DNA of 11,714 bases, taken from Acidobacteriota bacterium (GTDB lineage Bacteria > Acidobacteriota > Terriglobia > UBA7540). The translations under genes and the position numbers were made by a program. The stretch is from assembly GCA_021827255.1 (NCBI GenBank), contig JAKAWO010000064.1:1-11714 (forward strand), written 5' to 3'. A model generated the notes under the pieces. That model had not been told where the DNA came from. It saw only the letters and a list, made by a program, of their open reading frames with translations, and searched no databases. Positions 5,273 to 11,714 of the stretch are shown here, one piece after another (the stretch's first letter is position 1; every line of letters begins with the position of its first letter).

Positions 5273-7182
5273 GCACTCGCCCAGCGCTCGTGCCAGAGCT
5301 CGAAACAGAGCAGCGCCCAAAGGGCTTTGCGGTGGTCGGCTCTTTCCGACCAGTGATCTTCGAGGAGCCGCCGGACGAACGGCGCGTTGAATAGACCTTG
5401 GCGCCGCAACTTTTCCTCATCCAGAACCCGGTCCACCAAAGCCTTCAAATCCTCCCGCATCCAGCGAGCGATGGGAACGGAAAAGCCCCGTTTCTGCCGG
5501 TAAATGATTTTGCGGGGCAGCCAAGGCTCGACGGCCTTCTTCAAAATGTATTTGAGTTGGAAGCCGCGAACCCGTAAATCGGCCGGCAACCCCGCCGCGA
5601 ACTGGATGAGCCGGTGGTCGAGAAAAGGCGTTCGCATTTCGAGCGAACAGGCCATGCTCGCCCGATCCACTTTGACCAGCAAATTGTCCTCAAGGTACAT
5701 TCGGAAATCTAAATAGAGCAGCTCGGCTATAAGGTCATCGAAGCATGCACCCTCCAGGATTTTGGTCATGGGGGCCAAGACACGTTGGCTGGGCGGCGGC
5801 GCGCCCGCCCATTGCGGCGTGAAAAGCTGATCGAGCTCAGCCGGCGCGAATATGCCAAACCAAGTCTGATGCCGCTCCGTCGGATCTTTATCCGCATAGG
5901 CCAAAAATCGTCGCAAGAACAGCCCCTTGGGAACTGCCTCCGGGGAAGCCGGCAGCCATTCTTGAAGGCGCTCAAAAAGCTGGACGCGGAGGAGCCTCGG
6001 GAGCCTCTGATAGTATGCCGCCAGGCGCGCCCCCAGGTAAGTCGGGTAGCCGCCGAACAGTTCGTCACTGCCCTCGCCGCTCAGCGCCACCTTGATCTGC
6101 TGCCGCGCAAAGCGAGCGAGCAAGTAGGTTGGAATCACCGCAGGGTCGGCGAGCGGCTCATCGAGGTGAGCCGCAAGAAACTCAAACGCCTTCTTCAGGC
6201 TCTCAGAGTCCGCCGTGACCACGTGATGCCGGGTACGAAAGCGCCGGCTCACCAGCGAGGCGTAGCTTTCCTCATTGAAAGACTTTTCCCGAAACGCCAC
6301 GGAAAACGTGCTGACGTTTCCGGGCGAAAGGTCGCTCATGTTGGCCACGATGCTCGACGAGTCCACGCCGCCGCTCAGGAAAACTCCAAGCGGCACGTCG
6401 CTCACCAGGCGCGAAGCGGAAGCCTCGCGGAGGCGGGCTCGCAGGTCCTCGGTGAGGCGAACCACTTCGCACCGACTCGGGCGCGCGAGACCCGGGGGAC
6501 GCAGATAATCCCGCAGGTCCCAGTAGCGGCGGATCGAAACCCGGCCATGCTCGGCGATAAGGATGTGCGCCGCGGGCAGCTTGCGGATTTCGGCAAAAAC
6601 GCTGGCCGGCGCTGGAAAGTAACCGTAGAGGAAGTACTCGCTCACCGCCTGGGGGTCGAGTCGCCGGCTGATGCCGGGAAACTCGACGAGCGCTTTGATT
6701 TCTGAGCCAAAAACCAGCGTGTTTCCGCGCTGCCAATAATAAAGCGGCTTTTCGCCGGCCCGGTCGCGCGCCAGAACCAGCCGCCGGGCGCGCGCGTCCC
6801 ACAACGCGATGGCGAACATGCCGTTGAGTTCCCGGGCGAACTCAATCCCGCGCTCTTCGTACACGTGGGCGATGACCTCGCCATCCGAGCGCGTCTTGAA
6901 TCGGTGGCCGCGCTCGCCAAGCTCGGCCGTCAGCTCGCGAAAGTTGTAGATTTCACCGTTGAAGACCAGGCTCACGTCCCCGGTTTCGTTCGAAAGAGGT
7001 TGGCTGCCGCTCTCAAGGTCAATAATGCTGAGGCGGCGAATCGCTAAAGCGAGGTAGGGCAGCTTCAAGAACCCGGCGCTGTCGGGGCCGCGATGTTCAA
7101 GCCGGCGCGACATGCGCTCGATCGCAGAGTCGCCGCCAAGCGGTTCATGGGCCAAATTATAGACGCCGCAAATTCCGCACAT
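5269..7182 (-). CDS. asnB: AsnB-type glutamine-hydrolysing asparagine synthase / amidotransferase
   Basis: This 637-residue, two-domain enzyme liberates ammonia from glutamine and uses ATP to amidate a carboxylate, aspartate or a specialised substrate. The N-terminal Ntn glutaminase is intact: Cys2 directly after Met (MCGICG), HRGPDS at 30-35 and NGEIYN at 75-80. The synthetase domain has the PP-loop SGGVDSS (270-276), DEPLADP (341-347) and SGEGSDELFGGY (368-379), so both half-reactions look possible. The start is fixed because the nucleophile must be residue 2. There is no Shine-Dalgarno; a 47-bp spacer separates it from the upstream glycosyltransferase gene. AsnB paralogues inside polysaccharide loci, including the XrtA/PEP-CTERM amidotransferases, usually modify sugars or carrier-linked products rather than make free asparagine, and this context favours that reading. 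Housekeeping AsnB cannot be excluded. Confidence 0.92.
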   Translation of the reverse strand: MCGICGVYNLAHEPLGGDSAIERMSRRLEHRGPDSAGFLKLPYLALAIRRLSIIDLESGSQPLSNETGDVSLVFNGEIYNFRELTAELGERGHRFKTRSDGEVIAHVYEERGIEFARELNGMFAIALWDARARRLVLARDRAGEKPLYYWQRGNTLVFGSEIKALVEFPGISRRLDPQAVSEYFLYGYFPAPASVFAEIRKLPAAHILIAEHGRVSIRRYWDLRDYLRPPGLARPSRCEVVRLTEDLRARLREASASRLVSDVPLGVFLSGGVDSSSIVANMSDLSPGNVSTFSVAFREKSFNEESYASLVSRRFRTRHHVVTADSESLKKAFEFLAAHLDEPLADPAVIPTYLLARFARQQIKVALSGEGSDELFGGYPTYLGARLAAYYQRLPRLLRVQLFERLQEWLPASPEAVPKGLFLRRFLAYADKDPTERHQTWFGIFAPAELDQLFTPQWAGAPPPSQRVLAPMTKILEGACFDDLIAELLYLDFRMYLEDNLLVKVDRASMACSLEMRTPFLDHRLIQFAAGLPADLRVRGFQLKYILKKAVEPWLPRKIIYRQKRGFSVPIARWMREDLKALVDRVLDEEKLRRQGLFNAPFVRRLLEDHWSERADHRKALWALLCFELWHERWASA

Positions 7183-7229
7183 GATGGAGAAGATGGTTCA
7201 TATTGACCCTGATCGAGGCCACGCGAACC

Positions 7230-9092
7230 TCAGCGCTTTGCCGTCCTAACCTCCCAGACGGAGTATCGCCAGCCGGACCACAGCGGTTCTATCTCGCTCG
7301 TTGGACCGGCAAGGGCCGGAACCTGCGCCTCACGGGTCAAGACCAGCGCCGCCCGAGGCCGCCAGTCTTTTCCGCGCGCCAGCAGTGGATGGTTCGGATC
7401 CCAAGGCATCGCGCTCCCCGCCTCGCTTCGCAAGAGGAACAACCCTGGTGCGCCCTTGTTCAATTTCCGCCATCGGGAGGCCACATAATTACTGGTCAGT
7501 TCGTCGGCATCCGCAGTGATCAGCCCGACGGGCCGGCGCAAATAAAACGGCAGGCCGGTCCGGAAATAGTAAAGCCCGTAAACCGGCAAGTTCTTTTCCG
7601 GGCTCTTCTCGATCGTCGAGGCCAGGGCGCGGCTTGAATTGACCGCAGCGTACAGCTCGAGCGGTCTGAACCATCGAAGGATGAGCAACGGCGCGGTCAG
7701 CGCCACGACGCCGAACGCCGCGCTGGCCGCCCATCGGTGGCGCGCGCGACCCATCAGATCGCGGCCCAGAACGGACAATGCAATCAATATCAGGCTTGAG
7801 TAAACCGCTTCCGGCTTTAACAGCGCCAGCACATCCGAAGGCGCCTTGCCCGCCAAGCGCAACCGAAGGCTGGCGAACCCCACGAACTGCGACGCCAGAA
7901 GCCCGGCAAGGCCGATGAGAACCAGCGCGGCAAAGGCCGCCGTCACCCAGCCCGGGACCCGCGACTTCGCTTGCCTTTCCGCATCGCTCCAGGCCTTCGC
8001 CGCCAAAATGCTCAGAGGCACCAGGGCTGGAAGGAAATATCCCGGCAGCTTGGACTGGGAGATCGAGAAGAAAACGAAAATCACTCCCACCCAGCAGATC
8101 AGAAAGAGAATCGGGGCTGAACTTTCTTGAAACAGCTGTTTCCATCTCTTAATTCGCCCGAGGCCCAAAGCCAGCAAGAAGAAGCTCCAGGGCAGAAACC
8201 CCGCCAGATAGACCGGAAGGTAGTAGAACAGGCCTCCCTTGCGGTGTTCACTCGAGGTCGCGAAACGACGGAGGCTCTCATCCCAGAGCGCGTAGCGTGG
8301 AAAATCTGGATGCCGAAGGCTGACGATCGCAAACCAGGGCAAGACGATGGCTGAGAAAACCGCTAATCCCCACTTCCAATGGAGTTTTCGGATTTCACCG
8401 AGGCGGCGCCGCAGCGCCATATAACTGAAGATGACGAGCAGCGGCAGAAGAAAGCCGACGGGCCCCTTGGTCAGCGTCGCCAAGCCCATCGCCGCAAAAA
8501 GCAAAATGTCGGCGCCGAGCGGCCTGGCAGCCGGGCCTTCGCCATGCCAGAAGCCCGTGAGCGCCAAGGTCACCAGCAGAGTCAGGAGCATGTCGAAGAT
8601 GACGAGGCGAGAGAAGATGATGACCATCGGCGCGGTGGCGAAAATGAACCCCGCCTTGATCCCCGACGCGCGGCCGAACGTGCGCCGTCCCCAATATCCA
8701 ACCAGCAGCAACACGGCGAGCGCCGCGATGGCCGACGGCAATCGCGCCGCCCACTGTGAAAGGCCAAAAAGTTTGAACGAGCCCGCCATCAGCCAAAACA
8801 ACATGGGCGGCTTATCCAGGTAAGCCAGCCCGTCGTAATGCGGGACCAGCCAACGCCCAAGGGCCAGCATCTCCCGGGCGACCTCCGCGTTGCGTCCCTC
8901 GTCCGGCTCCAGCAGCGGCAGCCGGCCGAGTCCAAAAAAAAACGTAGCGCAGCCCGCGAGCAGCAGCATCAGCCCATCCACCCACGCAACTCGCGGGGAG
9001 GACGCGGGCAGCGAAGGCGGAGCATCAGGTTGTAGCGGAAAATCGGCGCTCAAGAGCTTCAAAGACGGAGAGGCACTCAACCGGGATCCCAT
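7230..9092 (-). CDS. ArnT/PMT-like membrane glycosyltransferase (GT-C, GT83-like)
   Basis: This 620-residue, polytopic protein would transfer a sugar from a polyprenyl-phosphate donor to an acceptor on the outer face of the membrane. After a Pro/Ser-rich cytoplasmic tail of about 38 residues and the first membrane helix (about 40-58) comes the signature first loop LLEPDEGRNAE with acidic D64-E65, then HYDGLAYLDKPP (85-96), both typical of ArnT and related PMT-family enzymes. Ten or so further hydrophobic segments follow to about residue 480, then a soluble C-terminal domain. Its ATG begins immediately after the TGA of the GT2 gene, implying coupled translation, and no Shine-Dalgarno is visible. 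A nine-T run encodes F51-F53. ArnT itself adds aminoarabinose to lipid A; the sugar and acceptor here are unknown and need not be lipid A. Confidence 0.88.
   Translation of the reverse strand: MGSRLSASPSLKLLSADFPLQPDAPPSLPASSPRVAWVDGLMLLLAGCATFFFGLGRLPLLEPDEGRNAEVAREMLALGRWLVPHYDGLAYLDKPPMLFWLMAGSFKLFGLSQWAARLPSAIAALAVLLLVGYWGRRTFGRASGIKAGFIFATAPMVIIFSRLVIFDMLLTLLVTLALTGFWHGEGPAARPLGADILLFAAMGLATLTKGPVGFLLPLLVIFSYMALRRRLGEIRKLHWKWGLAVFSAIVLPWFAIVSLRHPDFPRYALWDESLRRFATSSEHRKGGLFYYLPVYLAGFLPWSFFLLALGLGRIKRWKQLFQESSAPILFLICWVGVIFVFFSISQSKLPGYFLPALVPLSILAAKAWSDAERQAKSRVPGWVTAAFAALVLIGLAGLLASQFVGFASLRLRLAGKAPSDVLALLKPEAVYSSLILIALSVLGRDLMGRARHRWAASAAFGVVALTAPLLILRWFRPLELYAAVNSSRALASTIEKSPEKNLPVYGLYYFRTGLPFYLRRPVGLITADADELTSNYVASRWRKLNKGAPGLFLLRSEAGSAMPWDPNHPLLARGKDWRPRAALVLTREAQVPALAGPTSEIEPLWSGWRYSVWEVRTAKR
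8934..8942 (-). repeat. Nine-base T homopolymer inside the GT-C coding region
   Basis: On the coding strand this is TTTTTTTTT, three consecutive TTT Phe codons (residues 51-53) in the first membrane helix. It stands out in GC-rich coding sequence and is a possible slippage site. Confidence 0.85.
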
Positions 9093-9887
9093 TCAGAGGT
9101 ACGGCGAGGGCACCGTTTTGCCGCTGACATGAGCTCTCAACGGCGCAGTCTCTAACGACGCCGGGGCGGGATCCTCGTCCAATTCCAGCGCCGATTCAAA
9201 GTCAATCCGGTTCTTCTTCATCCATCGGACCGCCCGCACGTCGCCCAGCCCTTTGATCAGCCGGCCCCAGGTTCCGTATTTAGTTTTTCCCGCCCGGCGC
9301 GGGTAATGGCTGACAGGCACTTGAATCACGCGATAGCCGCGCATCTTGAGCAAGGTGGGAAGAAAACGGTGCAGACCGTTGTAGATTTCAAGGCGCTCCA
9401 CGCACTCTCTGCGAAAGGCCTTCAAGGTGCAGCCGGTGTCCACCACGTCGTCGCCGGTCATCCAGTTGCGATACGCGTTGGCGATGCGGGAGGACGCTCG
9501 CTTCCACCATCCGTCCCGCCGCTGGAGGCGAATCCCGCAGACCGCGTCCCATTCGTCCAGCATCTTCACCAGGCGCGGGATCTCCGCCGGGTCGTTCTGC
9601 AAGTCGCCGTCGAGCGTCACCACGGCCTGGCCGCGGGCTAATCGAAAGCCGGCCGCCATGGCCGCTGTCTGGCCGAGGTTCGAGCGAAATCGGGCGATGC
9701 GAATCCGCGGATCCCGCCGGCGAGCCTCGCGCAGCGCCTCGATCGTTCCATCGGTGCTGCCGTCGTCAACGAACAGAATCTCGACCTCGCCCGGCCCGCC
9801 CCGCAGACTCTCCTCCAATCGCTCGGTAAGCGGCTGGATGTTCTCCTCTTCGTTAAAAACGGGGATGACAACCGTCAGGCTTTCCAT
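9093..9887 (-). CDS. GT2 family glycosyltransferase, polyprenyl-phosphate sugar synthase-like
   Basis: This 264-residue GT-A enzyme resembles dolichyl-phosphate mannose synthase and ArnC: VIPVFNEEEN (8-16), FVDDGSTDGT (39-48), the metal-binding LDGDLQNDP with D93 and D95, DTGCTLKAF (150-158) and HYPRRAGKTKYG (194-205). Such enzymes move a sugar from a nucleotide donor to polyprenyl phosphate on the cytoplasmic face. It lacks the C-terminal pair of membrane helices found in ArnC/GtrB proteins, so it is soluble or peripheral like the short DPM1 type; the last 35 residues are Pro/Ala-rich and probably disordered. It is the first gene of the operon, and the GT-C gene starts directly after its stop, so it is the obvious supplier of the lipid-linked donor. 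There is no clear Shine-Dalgarno; the start is the first ATG before the strand-one motif. Confidence 0.9.
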   Translation of the reverse strand: MESLTVVIPVFNEEENIQPLTERLEESLRGGPGEVEILFVDDGSTDGTIEALREARRRDPRIRIARFRSNLGQTAAMAAGFRLARGQAVVTLDGDLQNDPAEIPRLVKMLDEWDAVCGIRLQRRDGWWKRASSRIANAYRNWMTGDDVVDTGCTLKAFRRECVERLEIYNGLHRFLPTLLKMRGYRVIQVPVSHYPRRAGKTKYGTWGRLIKGLGDVRAVRWMKKNRIDFESALELDEDPAPASLETAPLRAHVSGKTVPSPYL

Positions 9888-9977
9888 CAGGCCGGCAATC
9901 CATTCGACGAGTGTTTTATTCCCGCCCCCGCAAATCTCTGCGCCGGGAGACGGAACCGATCATCCGTCCCCCAAGCC

Positions 9978-10006
9978 ATTCTAGCATGCTTGTCCGCCCT
10001 GTTCGG
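9978..10006 (-). promoter_or_regulatory. Extended -10 promoter for the glycan operon
   Basis: On the minus strand TGC-TAGAAT (hexamer at 9978-9983) forms an extended -10. The -35 region is weak: CGAACA (10000-10005, 16-bp spacer) or CCGAAC (10001-10006, 17-bp spacer). The predicted start near 9971 leaves a leader of about 84 nt before the GT2 ATG at 9887. Confidence 0.5.
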
Positions 10007-10015
10007 AAATTTCCG
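10004..10015. promoter_or_regulatory. 12-bp perfect palindrome overlapping the leftward -35
   Basis: CGGAAATTTCCG is self-complementary over all 12 bases and overlaps the -35 region of the glycan-operon promoter. It could be an operator. A 12-bp palindrome is expected about three times by chance in a window this long, so the position is the argument, not the symmetry. Confidence 0.35.
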
Positions 10016-10028
10016 GCGCAGGGGGAAG

Positions 10029-10056
10029 GCGCAATTGGGCTGGACTTCCATTGCGC
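10029..10056. promoter_or_regulatory. Operator-like dyad around the rightward -35
   Basis: GCGCAAT (10029-10035) and ATTGCGC (10050-10056) are perfect inverted repeats. Their centres are 21 bp apart, two helical turns, so both arms face the same side of the DNA. The -35 of the rightward promoter lies between the arms, and the right arm falls in the promoter spacer, as expected for a repressor site. Confidence 0.35.
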
Positions 10057-10069
10057 AAGGGACTAAATT
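10041..10069 (+). promoter_or_regulatory. Promoter for the BON/glycine-zipper lipoprotein gene
   Basis: TGGACT (10041-10046, 4 of 6) and TAAATT (10064-10069, 4 of 6) are separated by 17 bp. The predicted start near 10076 coincides with the foot of the leader stem-loop. Confidence 0.45.
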
Positions 10070-10075
10070 GGGGAG

Positions 10076-10124
10076 GTGTTGCCGGGATGCAAGCACGCGG
10101 AGCGGCCGGCGCCCGGCAGAACAC
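10076..10124 (+). promoter_or_regulatory. 5' leader stem-loop of the BON lipoprotein mRNA
   Basis: GTGTT (10076-10080) pairs with AACAC (10120-10124), and GCCGGG (10081-10086) with CCCGGC (10112-10117), giving an 11-bp stem broken only by a two-base AG bulge. The loop is 25 nt. It would sit at the very 5' end of the transcript and leave the Shine-Dalgarno (CGGAG, 10139-10143) free, so mRNA stabilisation is more likely than masking. Confidence 0.45.
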
Positions 10125-10149
10125 GCAAGAGAAAAACACGGAGTTAGCC

Positions 10150-11166
10150 ATGCAAATGCGTAAGGTCCGTTTTGCGACGCTGATCCTGGGAGGTATTCTC
10201 GCCGCTTCCGGGTGCAGCTATTTTCACGCTTCCCAAACCCCGGACGATAATGCCATCACCTCAACCATTCAGGCTAAGCTATTTCAAGATCCGATCTTGA
10301 AAAAGGAGAACATTCAAGTCCTATCCCAAAAGGGCGTGGTCGTGCTCTCAGGCACGGTATCGAGCGACGCGGAGAAGTCGCAGGCGGAGCAGATTGCCAA
10401 TGGAGTGAGTGGAGTGAAGCAGGTCATTGACCAGTTGTCGGTAAATTCTTCCCCCACCGCTGGCGCCGCCGAAGGAAGCCCCACGAGCGCTCGGACCGAG
10501 CGTCCCCGACCGGCGCGAGAGCGCGTGAGCCAGACCCGAGAGGCTCAAAACAGCCCACCTTCCGGGTCAGCGTCCCCCGCCGCGGCCCAGCCTCCCAGCC
10601 AGCAGCCAACATCGGCTGAGCAGACTCCGCCCCCGCCGCCTCAGCCTGTCAGCATCACGATTCCAGCCGGAACCGTCCTTACCGTCAGAACCATTGACGC
10701 GGTGGATTCTTCGAAAAACCATGCGGGGGATGTCGTCCGCGCTAGCCTGGCCGCGCCGGTTGCCCAGGACGGACAAGTTGTCATTCCGCAGGACGCGAAC
10801 GCACAATTGCGTGTAGTACAGGTCGTGAGCGCCGGCCACTTTAAGGGCCAGTCGAAAGTGCAGTTGCAACTCGTCAGCGTTTCTGTCGGTGGGGTCAAAT
10901 ACCCGGTGGAGGCTTCGTCTTACTCTCAACAAGGGGCGTCCCGCGGCAAGCGAAGCGCCGAAACCATCGGCGGCGGCGCGGCGCTGGGAGCGCTGATCGG
11001 CGCCATCGCGGGTCATGGCAAAGGCGCAGCAATTGGCGCCGCGGTGGGGGCGGGCGCCGGCACCGCCGTCCAGGGGGTGACCCACGGACAACAGGTCGTC
11101 ATCCCCTCGGAAACCGAGATCCGTTTCACGTTGCGCAGGCCTCTCACCGTCACCTCAAATCCCTGA
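10150..11166 (+). CDS. BON-domain lipoprotein with a C-terminal glycine zipper
   Basis: This 338-residue envelope protein starts with a lipoprotein signal (MQMRKVRF, hydrophobic 8-19, ASGC with C22 as the lipidated residue). A BON domain spans about 33-98, with the conserved QVLSQKGVVVLSGTV strand pair and the GVSGVKQVID helix-strand end; BON domains bind phospholipid or other envelope surfaces. A Pro/Gln/Ser linker (100-166) leads to a beta-rich domain (167-255, ITIPAGTVLTVRTID onward). A glycine-zipper hairpin follows at 273-304 (GGGAALGALIGAIAG repeated as GAAIGAAVGAGAG), then a final strand. The ATG at 10150 is chosen for CGGAG six bases upstream; the frame is open from a TTG at 10051, but that part lies in the leader. 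A stress- or envelope-integrity role is inferred from the family. It is divergent from the glycan operon. Confidence 0.85.
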   Translation: MQMRKVRFATLILGGILAASGCSYFHASQTPDDNAITSTIQAKLFQDPILKKENIQVLSQKGVVVLSGTVSSDAEKSQAEQIANGVSGVKQVIDQLSVNSSPTAGAAEGSPTSARTERPRPARERVSQTREAQNSPPSGSASPAAAQPPSQQPTSAEQTPPPPPQPVSITIPAGTVLTVRTIDAVDSSKNHAGDVVRASLAAPVAQDGQVVIPQDANAQLRVVQVVSAGHFKGQSKVQLQLVSVSVGGVKYPVEASSYSQQGASRGKRSAETIGGGAALGALIGAIAGHGKGAAIGAAVGAGAGTAVQGVTHGQQVVIPSETEIRFTLRRPLTVTSNP

Positions 11167-11216
11167 GGCTGTTGCGTTCGCCCGCGAAGCGTACCGTCGG
11201 AACCCGAAAGGAGAGA

Positions 11217-11236
11217 CTTGCTTGGCTTCAAGCGAG
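11217..11236. other. Stem-loop between convergent genes
   Basis: CTTGCTTG (11217-11224) and CAAGCGAG (11229-11236) form an 8-bp stem, with one G-T pair, around the loop GCTT. It lies 50 bp after the BON gene, where the two transcripts meet. No T-run follows on either strand, so it may be an mRNA 3'-end stabiliser or a factor-aided stop rather than a true intrinsic terminator. Confidence 0.3.
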
Positions 11237-11301
11237 CGCCCGGCAAGCCGCGCCAAGGGGGTGAGAATCCAGCCTAGGGAAAACGAAGCGTGGCCGCCGG
11301 G

Positions 11302-11714
11302 TCAGGAGGATTCCTCGCTTGCGCTTGGGGCTGCTTTCGACCGCAAGCTGGCGAGTTCCCCGTGCAGTTCCTTAACCTGATTTTCCAGGGCGCGGATTCG
11401 CTCTGATTTCTGCTCGACCGCCGACTGCTGGCGTTCGAGCTGCTGCGTCAAACGCTGGTTCTGTCGGCGGAATATCTCCAAGTCAGTGCTCTGGTGCCCG
11501 CGCGTGGGGACCAGCACCGGCCGGCCTCGCTTCGCGGATTTCGCGCCCCGGAAGTCTTCAGCAGCGAAGGGCGCCGTGCGCCCGTGAGTTTGGCGGATCA
11601 ACTCATCAAGTTCTTTCCGCTCCAGCCCTCCCGGACAGAACTGGCGCAAGACGTGCAAACGCGCCAGGTCTGGCCGGTTCCGTCCTCGCTCCCAGTGTTG
11701 GATCGCTCCAGATC
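11302..11714 (-). CDS. XRE-type helix-turn-helix regulator with C-terminal coiled coil, truncated at the right edge
   Basis: The first in-frame start candidate is a TTG at 11658, but the frame stays open to the edge and the 18 extra residues read SGAIQHWERGRNRPDLAR. That is the recognition helix and following turn of an XRE/Cro-type DNA-binding domain (AIxxWERGxxxPxL). The gene therefore begins outside the window and at least the first two helices are missing. After the helix-turn-helix come a basic linker (AKRGRPVLVP) and a coiled coil of about 48 residues (visible 78-125: heptads of Leu/Ile with Arg, Gln and Glu), ending in a Ser/Glu tail. The coiled coil suggests a dimer or a partner interaction. 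No ligand-binding or peptidase domain is present. Its targets are unknown; the nearby palindromes are candidates only. Confidence 0.75.
   Translation of the reverse strand, partial: SGAIQHWERGRNRPDLARLHVLRQFCPGGLERKELDELIRQTHGRTAPFAAEDFRGAKSAKRGRPVLVPTRGHQSTDLEIFRRQNQRLTQQLERQQSAVEQKSERIRALENQVKELHGELASLRSKAAPSASEESS

Noticed and set aside
4445..5356. A 303-codon open frame on the plus strand
   Set aside because: It lies antisense to the transglutaminase-like gene, whose motifs and ATGA coupling are convincing; its own product is Arg/Ala/Pro-rich without any domain, as expected of a GC-rich shadow frame.
5785..6705. A 306-codon open frame on the plus strand inside asnB
   Set aside because: It is antisense to the intact PP-loop domain of AsnB, and its product is low-complexity and basic.
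10051..10149. Upstream extension of the BON lipoprotein to the TTG at 10051
   Set aside because: It would place 33 residues ahead of a good lipoprotein signal peptide, starts inside the promoter dyad, and ignores the CGGAG site correctly spaced from ATG 10150.

Overview
The window is a gene-dense, GC-rich chromosomal segment with short intergenic gaps. It most resembles Acidobacteriota: a lipoprotein joining a BON domain to a glycine zipper, a stand-alone small HNH nuclease, a small ferredoxin-like protein and TAGAAT-type -10 elements are all features I associate with that phylum. This assignment comes from general resemblance, not from a marker gene. No rRNA, tRNA, CRISPR array, insertion sequence or phage gene is visible.

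Left part, plus strand (1-4403). A membrane sensor histidine kinase enters from the left edge, already in frame, so its N-terminus is missing. It is followed by a short leader with strong secondary-structure potential and an HNH nuclease gene, then an unrecognised polytopic membrane protein. Next come a proline-rich lipoprotein, transcribed from an extended -10 promoter with almost no leader, and an 86-residue alpha/beta protein. The gap before the last gene contains pieces of a REP-like intergenic repeat.

Middle, minus strand (4580-9887). Four genes form a tight operon read right to left: a dolichyl-phosphate-mannose-synthase-like GT2, an ArnT/PMT-like membrane glycosyltransferase whose ATG directly follows the GT2 stop, an AsnB-type glutamine amidotransferase 47 bp on, and a transglutaminase-like protein coupled to asnB by an ATGA overlap. 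The likely logic is that GT2 charges a polyprenyl phosphate with a sugar, the GT-C enzyme transfers that sugar outside the membrane, and the amidotransferase and the papain-like-fold protein modify or process an envelope product. The pairing of an AsnB homologue with a transglutaminase-fold protein also recalls lasso-peptide maturation, although I see no precursor peptide.

Right part (9888-11714). A divergent control region carries outward promoters on both strands, a 12-bp perfect palindrome and a 7-bp dyad. It drives the glycan operon leftward and a BON/glycine-zipper lipoprotein rightward. Facing that lipoprotein gene is a minus-strand gene that runs off the right edge. Reading its frame past the first usable start shows the end of an XRE-type helix-turn-helix, followed by a coiled coil.

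The strongest candidates for new biology are the HNH leader, which can fold in two mutually exclusive ways that free or mask the ribosome binding site, the AsnB/transglutaminase pair, and a nine-T run early in the membrane glycosyltransferase gene. None is proven by sequence alone.
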